Below, piece by piece: positions 43,381 to 54,778 of a stretch of 64,000 nt of DNA. The DNA comes from Symsagittifera roscoffensis (Eukaryota; Xenacoelomorpha; Acoela; Convolutidae). Each line of letters opens with the position of its first letter. The stretch's first letter is position 1. Under the pieces are notes generated by a model that saw only the letters and a list, made by a program, of their open reading frames with translations, was not told the origin of the DNA and made no database searches. The stretch covers positions 28,930,048 through 28,994,047 of the forward strand of contig NC_087070.1 in the NCBI RefSeq assembly GCF_963678635.1, in the 5' to 3' direction. The translations under genes and the position numbers were made by a program.

Positions 43381-45700
43381 CTATTTAAAAAATAGACAGT
43401 AACTATTAAAAAACAAGGATAGTCGGTTACTGCACGCACTACAGTTCCGACCACATTAATATTAAAAAACTTTTCATATTTAGGTCATTTTTTGTGCCTG
43501 GAGTAATTAGACGAACTGTAAAAAGTTAATCAAATGAGACAAATAGGCATAATCGACTAGTTTTCTTCAAAAATGAACAATACTAGAAAATGAAGCTTAT
43601 GCTCATCGCTAAATGACTAGAATTTTTGATGAAAACAAGAAAGTCGATAACTAAAAGAATTAATATGGCAATCCGTATAAAAGTCATGAAACTGATCTGA
43701 ATTGAGCCGGTAAAAACAGAACAACATGCCGTAGACTTTGCTGCGTATTCAATGAATCGATAAAAATCTAAACTAGGCTAAACAGGGTGTCATCCATAAA
43801 ACGTGTCAAGTTTTCGTTCAACATTTATCAAGACTAGCCCACAATTACTATAAGCCGACAATTATAACAAAAAGAGAAGAACCGAACAATTACACAGTGT
43901 TTATCGAGCACCACGTACGCCGACCAAGTTTAGGTAGACGATCATTGAGCCGAAAACAAAATGAACATAAAACATTTTGGGCTATTAAGTTATGCAACTC
44001 TTTAACTTTCCTCAAACACAAAAATGCAACGTTTTTTTGTACTTGAAATCGCACAATATAAGATGAATGAGCCGAAATTACATTTGCCGAATGGCCGAAT
44101 AAACCTTTCAAGCAAAAAAATTAAGAAAACAAATTTAATGAAAATCAGATGTCGCAAAAATAAAATTTTCAGGACAAAAAGGTATTCCATGGGGCAAAAC
44201 TTGTTTCAAACAAAAAAAAAACATGATTTGGAAGGAAGCTGAAAAAAAAGCAGACAAACAAAAGTTCGATAAATTTCTCCCGTGCTCCTGGCTAGTATCG
44301 AACTCATAAACTTCGTCGTCTCAAGCTCAGACGTTACATCCAAACTAATCGGGCCAAATTGGTAGCTCAAGCTTGATATACTATTAAAGTAAAATGATCA
44401 AATAACTCAGTGACTTCGTTAAACAGGGTGTAAAAGATCCAGATTCCGATTTATCAAAGCTTCCTAATTACAGACGCAAGAGATACAGCCAGTCACATAA
44501 TCAAATTTAACACAGTTTTGACCAAATTTACAATCAAACTAAACAGCCAAACAAAATTTCCAAATTTTTATGTTTGATTTTTCTAATTTTGAGTGCAATA
44601 GATTTTACAATTTTTATAGTGTTCAATCGTTCTCATATAAGATCGAGGAAAATAAATAGAATTAAAGCATTAAAAAAATAAGCCGACAAAAGTAACGCTG
44701 ACCAAATATTCCACTGAAGTTTTTGGTACCGATAATTGAAACTCTTTGCCAGCAGCCAAGTCACAGATGCAGCCAATACAAATCAATATCTGCTCAAAAT
44801 GCGACGAAATGATATTTAATAGAAACACCATTTCTTCCATTCCGCGAAAAAATTGTTCACTGGTGCAAAGTCTAATACCCGGTTGCAACATCCTTGGTTA
44901 TCGCATAGAAAAAATGCAATTAGACACAGAGGCGAAGCAGAGCTTCGAATCACTTGCGAAGGAACAAACGAAAGTCATGAAAAAAGATAGAAAAATCAGA
45001 TAACAAACTTGTTGCAAAAACCTTTTTTTTTTCAAAATTATACAAGCAACAGTTACTCCAACGTATTAATTGACTCCAACTTACGTTGTAAAGAAGCCGC
45101 TATGCATTAAAGTTTTCACAGGTCACGCGATGAAACAATTTGTAACACTGATGGAAAAAAAATAAAAAAGACTAGTTTTGAAGTTTTTTAGCTTCATTTT
45201 GAGAACCAAAAACTTCAAAAAATTCTTAGTGTTTTCTTAGTTTTTCTAGTCATTTTTCTTCCAATGTTTTTGTCAAATTTGCCTATATTACTCTGAGTGT
45301 CTAATATCCTTGCTGGCTATCCTTGCTTGTATCTGTGATATAAAACAAAAGGTGCTCGGCGCGTGTCTTTTCTTTTCTTCATGTCGATAAATGCCAGGCG
45401 GTTCCATAAACAGGGTGGTGTTTCTGGAATGTGGGTAAAACGTATCAGCCCCGTTGCATCGTATAACTTCTATCTGCAATTTGGCTTGTTCTGGTCTGGG
45501 CTATTTTTCTCTTGAATCATTCTTCTATGTTTTGATGTCATATACGGGAGAAAAAAAAAGAAACGCAAATAGAGAAATTAAAAACAAAAATTGAGAGGAA
45601 AATTTTGAACAGACAAAAAAAATTGGCTACTACTAAGTTAAAGTTTGCCCTTGGATAGTGATATACCTATTTTTATATCTAAGTACTTTGAAAAACTTTA
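43381..45700. other. Intron sequence upstream of the exon at 43166
   Basis: Part of a 7.4-kb intron (43381-50754). No exon was supported. A tRNA-like piece is at 44280. The rest is A+T-rich. Confidence 0.5.
44280..44353 (-). repeat. tRNA-like SINE head (Ser-like)
   Basis: The minus strand shows GATTAGTTTGGATGTAACG (A box), a paired anticodon stem CGTCT/AGACG around loop GAGCTTG (anticodon GCT, Ser), and the B-box-like AGTTCGATACT. Acceptor pairing is weak, so probably a SINE or pseudogene. Confidence 0.45.
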
Positions 45701-45719
45701 AAATCTTTGAACAATTAGG

Positions 45720-47290
45720 AAACATCACATCTCGGAATCTAAAACTATTTGGGCAGTCGCATTTGGACGCAAGATTTGCAACTCCTGAGAGAGCTCTTAC
45801 AGTGGCCAACTACAGCGTTGAGAATTCTAAATTTTGAGAAACTTCAAAATAAATTTTCTAAAAAAAAGTTTTTTGAAAAAAATCAGAAAAAAAACGTCAT
45901 ATCTCGAAAACAACTAAAAGATTTGAGCAGCTACAATTGGAGGCAAGATCTCTCGCAATCCCTGAGAGTACTCTGACAGCCCCCAACTACAGGGGGTTAG
46001 GAACTACAAAAAAAACGTCATATCTGGAAAACTACAAACACTTGAGCAGTCAGAGTTGGAGACAAGATTGGCAACACCTGAGACCTTGAGACCATTCTGA
46101 TAGCCCCAAACTAAACGGTTGGGAAATTCAAATGCAGAAGAAATAAAATTAAATTTAACAAATTTCTGAAAACTTTTTGAAAAAAAAAATCACAAAAAAC
46201 GACATATCTCAAAAGCTACAAGGATTTGATCAGTTATAATCGGAGAGAAAATTCAAAACTCCTGGGAATTTTGACAGAGCCTCCTGACAGAGCCTCACTA
46301 TAGAGGTAAGAACATCAAATTTTGTGAAATTATGTATATCTAAGTTCTTTTAAAAATCTTGAAAAAAATCCTAAAAAACATCAAATCTCGAAAACTACAA
46401 AGATTCGAGCAGTCATATTCAGAGGCAAGATTTGCAACTCCTGAGAGTACGCTCACAGTTTCCGACTAAAGGATTGAGATCTTCAAAGTTTTCGAATTTT
46501 TTTTAAATCTTAAGTTTTTTGAAAAAATCATAAAAAAACGTCATATCTCGAAAACTACAAGAATTTGAGAAATAAAAAATGGAGGCAAGATTCGGAACCC
46601 CAATATTACCCTGACAGCACCTCTACAGCGTATAGAATTTCAAATTTTGAAGAAAAAAATAAATTCAAGTTTGAAAATTTGTTTGAAAAAATCACAAAAA
46701 ACGTCATATCTCGAAAACTACCAAGATTAGAGCAGTCATAATTAGACAAGGTTCGCAACCCTTGAGATTAATCTGATACCCATCAACTACAAGGTTGGGA
46801 ATTTCAATTTTTGAAGAAAAAAAATTCGTTTAAGTTTCCAAATTTTTTTTTGAAAAAATCACAAATAACGTCATATCGCGAAAACAACAAGGATTTGAGC
46901 AGTCATAAATGGAGACAAGGTTCGCAACCCTTGAGAGAACTCTGATAGCTCCCAACTACAGGGTTGAGAATTTGAGATTTTGAAGAAAAAAATTTTGATA
47001 TTTTTTTGAAAAAATCTTAACAAAAACGTCATATCTCGAAAACTACAGGGATGATTTGAGCCTTCACATTTGGAGACACGATTCGCAATCCTTGAGGAAA
47101 CTCTGACAGCACCCAATTACAGCAATGGGAACTTCAAGTTTTGTAAATTCTTTTGTAATTTGTGTTTTCTGAAAATTTTTGAAAAAAATCACAAAAATCG
47201 TCGTATCTCGTACACTAAAAGGATTTGAGCATTCTTAATTGGAGGCCAAATTCGAAACCTCTTGGAGAATCCTGAAAGCGTCCCACTATT
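45720..47290. repeat. Satellite array, monomer about 165 bp (array 1)
   Basis: Monomers begin near ACGTCATATCTCGAAAACTA and continue AAGGATTTGAGCAGTCATAA, TTGGAGGCAAGATTCGCAAC, CCTTGAGAGAACTCTGACAG, CACCCAACTACAGGGTTGGG, AATTTCAAATTTTGAAGAAA, then A+T-rich. The landmark CGTCATATCTCG occurs near 45893, 46016, 46199, 46378, 46537, 46702, 46869, 47027 and 47199, giving spacings of 123-183 and mostly 158-183 bp. It lies inside an intron of the minus-strand gene. Confidence 0.9.
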
Positions 47291-47460
47291 GGGCTGCTTA
47301 TTTTAAACTCGGTGGAATAACCACTGAAATCAAACTGGAAAATCGAAAAAAATCTTAACCATTGCAGTATACGATATAGCTTAAACGTGCAAAAATTAGA
47401 CGTTGAAAAAGCTTAAACATGACGAGACAGTGAAGCCCGCATTTCAATATATAAAAGATT
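47291..47460. repeat. Conserved flank of satellite array 1
   Basis: Begins GGCTGCTTATTTTAAACTCG, continues GTGGAATAACCACTGAAATC and ends near AGCCCGCATTTCAATATAT. The same segment follows array 2 at 50029-50175, so array and flank were copied together. Confidence 0.8.
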
Positions 47461-48940
47461 TATGTTTAATGACAAAGATTAAAAAAACACTGAACACTTT
47501 TGTTTCATTTTGCAAGAACTGAAACGACATGAAAAACAACAAAACTCACCTTTAAAAATTCAAAACGATTCTAAAAAAGCACTGAAAAATCATTGCAAAT
47601 GACAGTTAAAGTTCTCAAAAGCAAATTCAAAATAATTCAAAATCTTAACATTTCTTCGTTGTTTCAACAAAAAAAAAATTAAGGGAGACTAAAACCACAA
47701 AACAGACACTGGCTAAAAATAATCAAATGATTTTGAAAAATTATGAAGCCGAAAACAAACGCCAATTTTAATTCTTAAAAAAAAGAAACTACCATCAAAA
47801 AAAACAACAAGCTTACATAAAACGATAGCTGAACAACAACTCAAACTAAATGGATTTGAACCAATAATGATAAAAAAAGATTAACCATACGAGTAATTGA
47901 ACTATGATTTAAAAAAATAAATTTTCAACAAAGTAACAAAAAAGTAATTCGTTACAATTTCAACATGTCGAAACTAGGCAAAACAGAAGTAAAACAACAA
48001 GTAATTGAAGAACATTGAGAGACAGCACTCAAGTTGACAACCAGGACCTTTGCCATACCAGGAAAGTAAGTGGACCGGGAAACCTAAGAATTTGAAGTGG
48101 GCCGGGAATGCTCAGAAGGTACCACTAGAGATGAGTCAGAAGTACACTAGAGATAAGTCCTGAGGACAAAGATGAATACGGGAAAAAATCTAGTACCCGA
48201 TTGTATTGAATTTGCTTATCGCAAGGTTAAAAACAAAATCAAGGTTTCAACAAAATCAAAAATCTTGATGCAAACTCTTATTTGCACCAAAAAGAAGGCA
48301 GTGAACACAGCTGATCGAACATAATGCAACAAAAGTTCGAGACAAAGTTGTTACAAGAACTGAAAAAAAAACATTAAATAAAATTAAATTATTTCGTATA
48401 AAAGAACGCTCTGAGCGGTGGATTTAGACTTTTGTCATATTTCATGTACGAATTAAATCAATACATATAATATCAATGAAAATAATTTGAAAAACACTCG
48501 GAAAATAAGACGACGAAACTAAAGCCGATCCTCCAGCGCTGAGATTCTACCGAAAACTTTCGGCACAAAAAAAACAATTTTCTTAAAAGAATCTTACCAG
48601 GCACCCAGCAACCTTACCTAACATGCAACCACTATAACTACACTCACCATGATGTTGTTAGAATTATTACTATTTCGTCCATTCTGTGAAGACAGTTGTT
48701 TACGGGAAAACAGTCTAATACTCGGTTTCAACACGCTGGCTTAGCGCAAGGGCAAATTAAGCGTCGCAACTTTGTTCAAAATCAAAAATTTTCAAATCAA
48801 TATTGATCAATGATAAAATTTGACCAAAAAAGTTATACTCGTAAATGAGCTACTTTAAAAGTTTATTATTTTGCGGCAACTATACCAGAAAAACTGATGC
48901 CGAAATGTGAATTGTTGGAAATCAGAGGAAATAGCATTTA
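47461..48940. other. Intron sequence between the two satellite arrays
   Basis: A+T-rich, no ORF or motif supported. It carries the text GAATCTTACCAGG and other donor- or acceptor-like sites but no coding frame between them. Confidence 0.5.
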
Positions 48941-48944
48941 ACTC

Positions 48945-50028
48945 ACCTCCGGTGCTTCGAATTTTTTCGAAAAATCATGAAAAACCGCATATACCGGAAA
49001 CAAGATCTGCAAACTTTTAGAGTATTCTGACTGCACCCAATTACAGGGTTGGTAATTCCAAACTTTTTAATTTTTTAAATTACCATTATGAAAAACATAA
49101 AAGCGTCATCTCGATAACTTAATGGGCCTTTGGAGAAATTTGGAGGCCAGATTTGCAACCACTGAGAGCCCCTGAGAGCACCCTAGTATACGGCTGGGAA
49201 TTTCAAATTTCGTGAATTTTTTAAACTTATGATTCTCGACAAAAATTGAAAAAAAAATCATAAAAAAACGCCTTATCTCAGAAACTAAAAAGATTTGAGC
49301 ATTCATATTTAGAGGCAAGATTTGAGACGCCTGGATATACGCTGACAATAAGGTTGTGTCCTCATCAAGTTAGTAGTTTCAAATTTTGCTTATTTCTTTG
49401 TAGATAATTTTTTGGAGAATATTTTGAAAAAATCAAAAAAAAACGCCACATCTCGGAACCTAAAAGCATTTGAGCAGTCGCATGTTGCAAGATTTGTAAC
49501 TCCTGAAAGTGCCCTGACAGCACTCAACTACAAAATTAGGAATTTAAAATAATGAAAAAAAAATATATTTAAATTTTTTCTGCAAAATTTAAAGAAAAAT
49601 CACAAAAAACGTCATATCTCGGAAACTACAAAAATTTGAACAGTCATATTTTGAGTAAAGATTTGCAACACTTTAGAGTAACCTGACAGCACGACAGCAC
49701 CCAACTACAGGGTTGGAAATTTCAAATTTTGAAAAACAATAAATTTAGTTTTTCTGAAAATTTTGAAAAAATCACAAAAAACGTCACATCTCGAAAACAC
49801 AAAGAACGTCACATCTCGATTTGCGCAGTCATATTTGCAGGCAAGATTCGCAAACCTTGAGAGAACTCTGAAAAGGCCCAACTACAGGGCTGGGAATTAC
49901 AGATTTTGAAGAAAAAAATTAAAAAATCACATAAAACGTCATATCTCGGATATTACAAGGATTTGAGCAGTCATAATTGGAGGCAAGATTCGCAACCCCT
50001 TGGTGAATCCGGACAGCATCTCAATATT
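48945..50028. repeat. Satellite array, monomer about 165 bp (array 2)
   Basis: Same family as array 1, more diverged at its left end. Landmarks lie near 48985, 49108, 49268, 49445, 49610, 49782 and 49938. A small internal duplication of AACGTCACATCTCG is at 49780-49818. Confidence 0.9.
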
Positions 50029-50175
50029 GGGCTGCTTATTTTAATTTCGGTGGAATAAACACTGAAATCAAACTGAAAAAACTAAAAACAATTCTTAATC
50101 ATTGCAATATCTGATCTAGCTTAAACATGCAAAAACATGGCGAGATAGTGAAGCCCGCATTTAAATATATAATAG
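50029..50175. repeat. Conserved flank of satellite array 2
   Basis: GGCTGCTTATTTTAATTTCG, GTGGAATAAACACTGAAATC, AGCCCGCATTTAAATATAT: the counterpart of 47291-47460 in the same orientation. Confidence 0.8.
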
Positions 50176-50226
50176 ATTTATATAGAAATGCGAAGTTTAA
50201 AATCTGTTATGGATACATTCACATCA

Positions 50227-50560
50227 AGTAGGACAGTTAAAAAGAGTTAATGAACGCAAGGAAACAAAAAAAATCACTTGACGTAATTTTTGAAAAAACT
50301 TTCAACCTTCGAATTTCCGAAGAAAATAATATGCTCTTAAAGCTGTTTAAATTTCAAAAACAACTTATTATTGGCAATTTTTTAATGAAACTTACTAAAT
50401 TAGAGAACTCGATCAATAAGTTAATTATTTATTCTGCTGGGAAACCAGAAAAAAACAATCCAAGGAACAAAAAAAAAGGAACAAAAAAAAAACAAGCGAG
50501 GAACAAAAAAAAGCAGATGCTTTCAAAGTGCCAAAAGCAATATAGTTTAACTAATAAAAA
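50227..50560. repeat. Dispersed repeat family, member 3
   Basis: AATGAACGCAAGGAAACAAA, CAACTTATTATTGGCAATTT, TAGAGAACTCGATCAATAAG, TTCTGCTGGGAAACCAG. It matches members at 30398, 38030, 52480 and 52895. The Lys-rich ORF within it is a by-product of A-rich sequence. Confidence 0.55.
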
Positions 50561-50754
50561 ATACTAGAAAAATTAGGACCTTTTCAGTGAAAGCGATAAC
50601 TTTCTCAGTGAAATTGAATTCTGGATATTGGGCTTACTTACTTTGCCAAAAACAAGCGGAGTGAGGCTTCGCTCTTAACTCAGCTCAGTTCATTGACTTG
50701 ATCCTACTGCGATCATACTTTTGTTTACTATTCTGATCCTTTGCTTTTTCATAC

Positions 50755-50949
50755 CTGGCTGCACTTTCTTTGGGGTTTCTAGATCGAGTGACAACAATAT
50801 CGGTATCACAGATCCATTCATAGCAGCCGCATTTCCATTGGTAAGCTTCGTCGTTGTTTCCTTGGAGTCACTGCTAGCAATAGTGTCTGACGCAGCTTCT
50901 GCAGCATTCTTGGTGAAACTACCAGTGGACATCAGTTTTTTAGTCGCCC
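50755..50949 (-). CDS. Internal coding exon of the minus-strand gene
   Basis: 195 bp between acceptor GCGTAATTTCAG and donor GTATGAAAAA. It encodes ATKKLMSTGSFTKNAAEAAS, TKLTNGNAAAMNGSVIP and DLETPKKVQP. Phase 1 in (joins to TGG, Trp) and phase 1 out. Together with the preceding exon the splice produces SAKWATKKLM, a sensible basic helix. This supports the reconstruction. Confidence 0.7.
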
Positions 50950-51331
50950 CTGAAATTACGCTCAATTATGATAAGTTGAGCACTTTAGTTCTTTCTTCTC
51001 TAGATTGCTCATTTAGCGTTTTAAAGAGTTTTGCGTTTTTAAAGAGCCAAATTTATGATTTTACGATGAAAGCTAAGAAAAAGTGCACGCATATGATTCA
51101 TTACTTCATGTGAGGATCGGTCACGCCAAGAAAACAACAGCTTTCCAAACTCATCGTCAAATCTTGGAAGCAGTAGAATAATCGTGTGCACTTTTATGTC
51201 CTTTATTCACAGCACCCCCTGAGCTCTTCAAAGCATACAGGATTGACAAGACAGCCTTTTTAACTTGAGCATGCCTATGACAACTGAGCTTTAGGAGGAT
51301 AATTTCATCAAATTTAGAAAAGATTTCTCAC

Positions 51332-51520
51332 ATTTTGCACTACGTGTAATAAAGCTCTGAGTTCTTTGCACCGTCCCACTGTCCGCAGTCAAGTCACTGG
51401 AACTGTTTTTCCTCGCTTCTTGAGAAAAAGGTTTCGTCTCGTCTTTGGAAGATAGTCGTCTTTTCGGATCCCATCGAGAAGGCAACAAGTCCAAACTTTT
51501 GCGAATAGCACCTTTAGATC
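51332..51520 (-). CDS. Internal coding exon of the minus-strand gene
   Basis: 189 bp. Acceptor TTTCCTTTTAG; donor GTGAGAAATC. It encodes SKGAIRKSLDLLPSRWDP, KRRLSSKDETKPFSQEARK, SSDLTADSGTVQRTQSFITR and SAK. Phase 1 in and out. Basic and Ser-rich, with RRLSS and RTQSF phosphorylation-like sites. The following intron is short (382 bp). Confidence 0.7.
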
Positions 51521-51584
51521 CTAAAAGGAAAACATTTGAAATCAATTACATAGACTCGACTCGGTAATCTAGATTTTTCAAGTA

Positions 51585-51850
51585 CAGAGGCGGATCTGGG
51601 GTTTTCCCAAGGTGGCAAATTCTTAAAACAATGTATTCGAACCTCGGTTTTTCAAGCTCCACTGCAACATCTCAAAAACCTTATTTTCTGTTCTCCAGAC
51701 GAATATTGGGAAAACTACCGGTCAAACTTCCGATAGGTAATTATCCGAATGTTGCAAGAAAGCGCATTCGAAAAACAAATTCACCAGTGGAAAGATCCAA
51801 AAAACTGAAAAAAAGTAGGGCAAAAACACGACTTTTGCGGTTCGCCTAAC
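51585..51850. mobile_element. CAGAGGCGGAT MITE, left part
   Basis: Begins CAGAGGCGGATCTGGGG at 51585. The right side runs into unrelated A+T-rich DNA. Probably the same family as 38841-39175. A family right end (AAAATCCGCCCCTG) stands alone at about 53864-53877. Confidence 0.4.
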
Positions 51851-51900
51851 ATGTGCTTCTTTTTCAGTGACGTCTCATGTCGTATTATAATATTCATGCT

Positions 51901-52112
51901 GTATAATTTTTATGGCGTAAGGTACAATTTTTAGCACTTAACTAGCAAATTTAATCAAATTTGCGTATAAACACCAAAATAGTGATCAGCTACCCACAAC
52001 CTATAAAACCATTATAGGTTGTGGGTAGCTGATCACTATTTTGGTGTTCAATTATACGCAAATTTGCTAGCTTAATTGCTAAAAAATTATACGTTACGCA
52101 TAAAAATTATAC
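51901..52112. mobile_element. 212-bp palindromic foldback element
   Basis: Two arms of about 100 bp around a 5-base centre: left arm GTATAATTTTTATGGCGTAA ... CAAATTTGCGTATAA, ACACCAAAATAGTGATCAGC, TACCCACAACCTATAA; right arm TTATAGGTTGTGGGTAGCTG, ATCACTATTTTGGTGTTCAA ... AAAAATTATAC. The inner 45 bp of each arm are perfect; the outer halves carry a few mismatches. It lies in the first intron of the gene. No target duplication was identified. Confidence 0.9.
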
Positions 52113-52479
52113 AATGAGTATTGTAACAAAAACCTAACACTGATCGCCGCTCTGATCAGAGCTCGACCAGAACGAAAAATTACACGTAATGGAACTCTAC
52201 AAAAACTATACCTATTAAACGAACAATACGTAACAGAGCATCAGCATCTTTTTCTGACCAATTGTGAAACACACACGACGGAAAAATTGTCCAACACTGA
52301 ACTAACTTACAAGTAGCCTAGCCGGTTCTCACTAAAGTTCCGACCACATTTGAACATTAAAAAATATAGACGCTAGTAAATTGGGAATTATCAATTACAG
52401 TTTTCTCCAAAGATGTATTACCAAAATACTACCAGCTCGCATTACTCGCTCAAAAACAGCCAACTGACGGTTGGAAAAG

Positions 52480-53070
52480 ACTAATGAACGCAAGTAAACA
52501 GAAAAAAAAAACGCAATTGAACAGAAAAAATCTGAACTTTCCAATTTCAAAAAAAATGGATGCCCTTTAAACTCTTTGAACTTTTAAAACAATTTTTGAT
52601 AACATTAACCCAACAAGAGAACACTGGATCACCGGGTAAAGTTTTTATTTTGCTGGAAATTAAAAATTATATTCCACTTTCGAAACTAGAAATAGTTTAC
52701 GTTTTTTAGCGCCATTTCCATATTTGTATTTGGAGTGCTATTTACGTCACTTTCAGCAGATGAATTTCAATTGAACTCAAAAAAGGCAATAAAACCTCAG
52801 TGCATTAATATTTTAAAGACTTTTTCCTGAAAAAAAAAACAAAAAAAATCAGCAAGACCTATATAAGAGTCTTCACAACGTTCATTGCTCTTAAAAACAA
52901 ATTATTATTGGCAATTTTTCGATGAAACTTACCAAATTAGAAAACTCGATCAACAAGTAAATTAAATATTCCACCGGGAAATCAGAAAAAAAATCCACTT
53001 TCGAAACTAAAAGTCGATCATGTTTTCGTTCGTGATTTTTACGCTTTAGCTGTTTGATAAAAAAAAAGTC
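52480..53070. repeat. Dispersed repeat family, members 4 and 5
   Basis: Two copies in a row: 52480-52890 (AATGAACGCAAGTAAACAG, GAGAACACTGGATCACCGGG, AAGAGTCTTCACAACG) and 52895-53070 (CAAATTATTATTGGCAATTT, TAGAAAACTCGATCAACAAG, CCACCGGGAAATCAG). Confidence 0.55.
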
Positions 53071-53305
53071 ATACCATAAAAATTCAAATTTGAACGAAAA
53101 CAAACTTTTAGACTTTTTCCTTGGCCTTCTTTTAGTTGAAACAAAAAACACAATAAAATATAAGTTCCTTCCCACTCTCAGTGGCCTGAACATAAAAAAA
53201 ATCTTTGAAAGACTTTCCTTAAAAAAAAGAACAAAAAAAATCACAAAGACCTATCTAAGATTTTTCTCGACACAGAAAATTTTCTTGAGTTTTATATGGT
53301 TGCCC

Positions 53306-53378
53306 AGCCCTCTACGGGAATCAAACCACAGACCTCGATCATGCAAGTCGATAATATTGCTACTAAATCTTACAGAGC
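53306..53378 (-). repeat. tRNA-like SINE head (Cys-like)
   Basis: The minus strand reads GACTTGCATGATCGAGG and GTGGTTTGATTCCCGTAGAG: a paired anticodon stem with loop TTGCATG (anticodon GCA, Cys) and a B box. It resembles tRNA-Cys but the A-box arm (TTAGTAGCAATATTATC) is degraded. Confidence 0.5.
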
Positions 53379-54778
53379 CGAAACAAAAGCCACTCATGAA
53401 GCCGAGAACTTACGTCTTTAAACTGCCAATACTATGCAGCCACCAAAATGAGCATTATTTTTATGCGAAATGGATTGGAAAAAGGTGAAAGATGTGCTAG
53501 CTAGTGTAAAGTTTCAAATAATCACAAACGTAATTTTTTAACTTTGGTTTTCGAAGAAATGGCCGATCGCGTCCCAAAATACACCAAATAACCGATTGAA
53601 AATTTTTCTTGCAAAACTTTTCTTCTCAACATATTTCAAACTCGAAAGAGAACGCAATTGTTTACCAACATACAAACCGGCTTATTGAACTATTTTTTAA
53701 GTTTGAAACGCAATATTATTAGGAAACTAATATGTTTGGACTATCGGATGTTTTAACTAGCAGGTTCAAGAAAAAATTTTATGAGTTTTAACAAAAAAGG
53801 CAAACGTCGATTAGATCTACGTAGAAGCTGTTCTCACGAGCTCAATTTTACCCTACCGCCACAAAATCCGCCCCTGTTTCACTAACAATTTATGGAAAAC
53901 AGTTATAGTTGAATAAAAAGAAAAACAGATCTTTCAACCAATGACAAAAAGTCAATGATATTGAGTGCAGTGATTGGCAAAACCACAATCCATGTTTATC
54001 CAGAGTAAATGTGAATAATTAAACTTTTCTAATGAAACTGAAAATGGATCCAATCGTCTCAAATCAAGTCGCAAATTTCGAGTGTTGATTTCGAGTGTCA
54101 ATCAGTTAAAAGTACATTTTATTTACTCTCGAATACACTACTTCAACCAGAAACGTAACATTCAAATTTATTGAAACACTTTCCATTCATTATTTCCCAG
54201 TTTACATCATCTGAACATGAAAGGAGAACCTTTTGTGATCACTACATAAATTTTATGTTAAGCTAAGCGCATGCTTGGATATCTAGAGCTACAGTAGAGC
54301 CTCCTACTTGTCGGACTTAGATCATAAATCATTCGCCCGTGTCTTTTCTGTCGCAAATAATTTTCCCAGACCAATTACAATCTCAGATGGTACAAATTGG
54401 ATTTTGCTGTTGTGAGATCCTATTTTATACTAATTTAAGAAGGCATGCTGGACGATTGATTTCGATGCGCATCGATTGCGATGAGGTTTCAATTTCTTCA
54501 AAAGAATGCTCAATTCAACACAAAGATAGACCATACCAAAATATTTGATCAGAAGTTCTTAGTGAATGAAAAATTGTAATTTGATATGACAGATTAACCA
54601 CAAAAAAAAAACGTTTTGATCAGAAGTGCTCATAAGCCTGCACCAAGACAGACTTTCAGCAAGTCACTTGCTCTTGCAAATTAAGGAATGCGAAATATTG
54701 ACATTTCTTTCAATCAAATTAGAAGGTGGTAGGCTGCCGTTGCAGTACATGAAGTGTTATAAAGAGATACAGAAACCA
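53379..54778. other. Intron sequence
   Basis: No exon supported. Short ORFs have neither recognisable motifs nor fitting splice sites. Confidence 0.4.

Noticed and set aside
44280-44353. Functional tRNA gene
   Set aside because: The anticodon arm pairs, but the acceptor and D arms do not; a SINE or pseudogene is more likely.
50250-50567. 105-residue Lys-rich ORF
   Set aside because: Product of A-rich sequence in a dispersed repeat; no homologue pattern.
53054-53488. 144-residue plus-strand ORF
   Set aside because: It spans a dispersed repeat and a tRNA-like SINE piece; Lys/Leu-rich by A+T composition, no motif.
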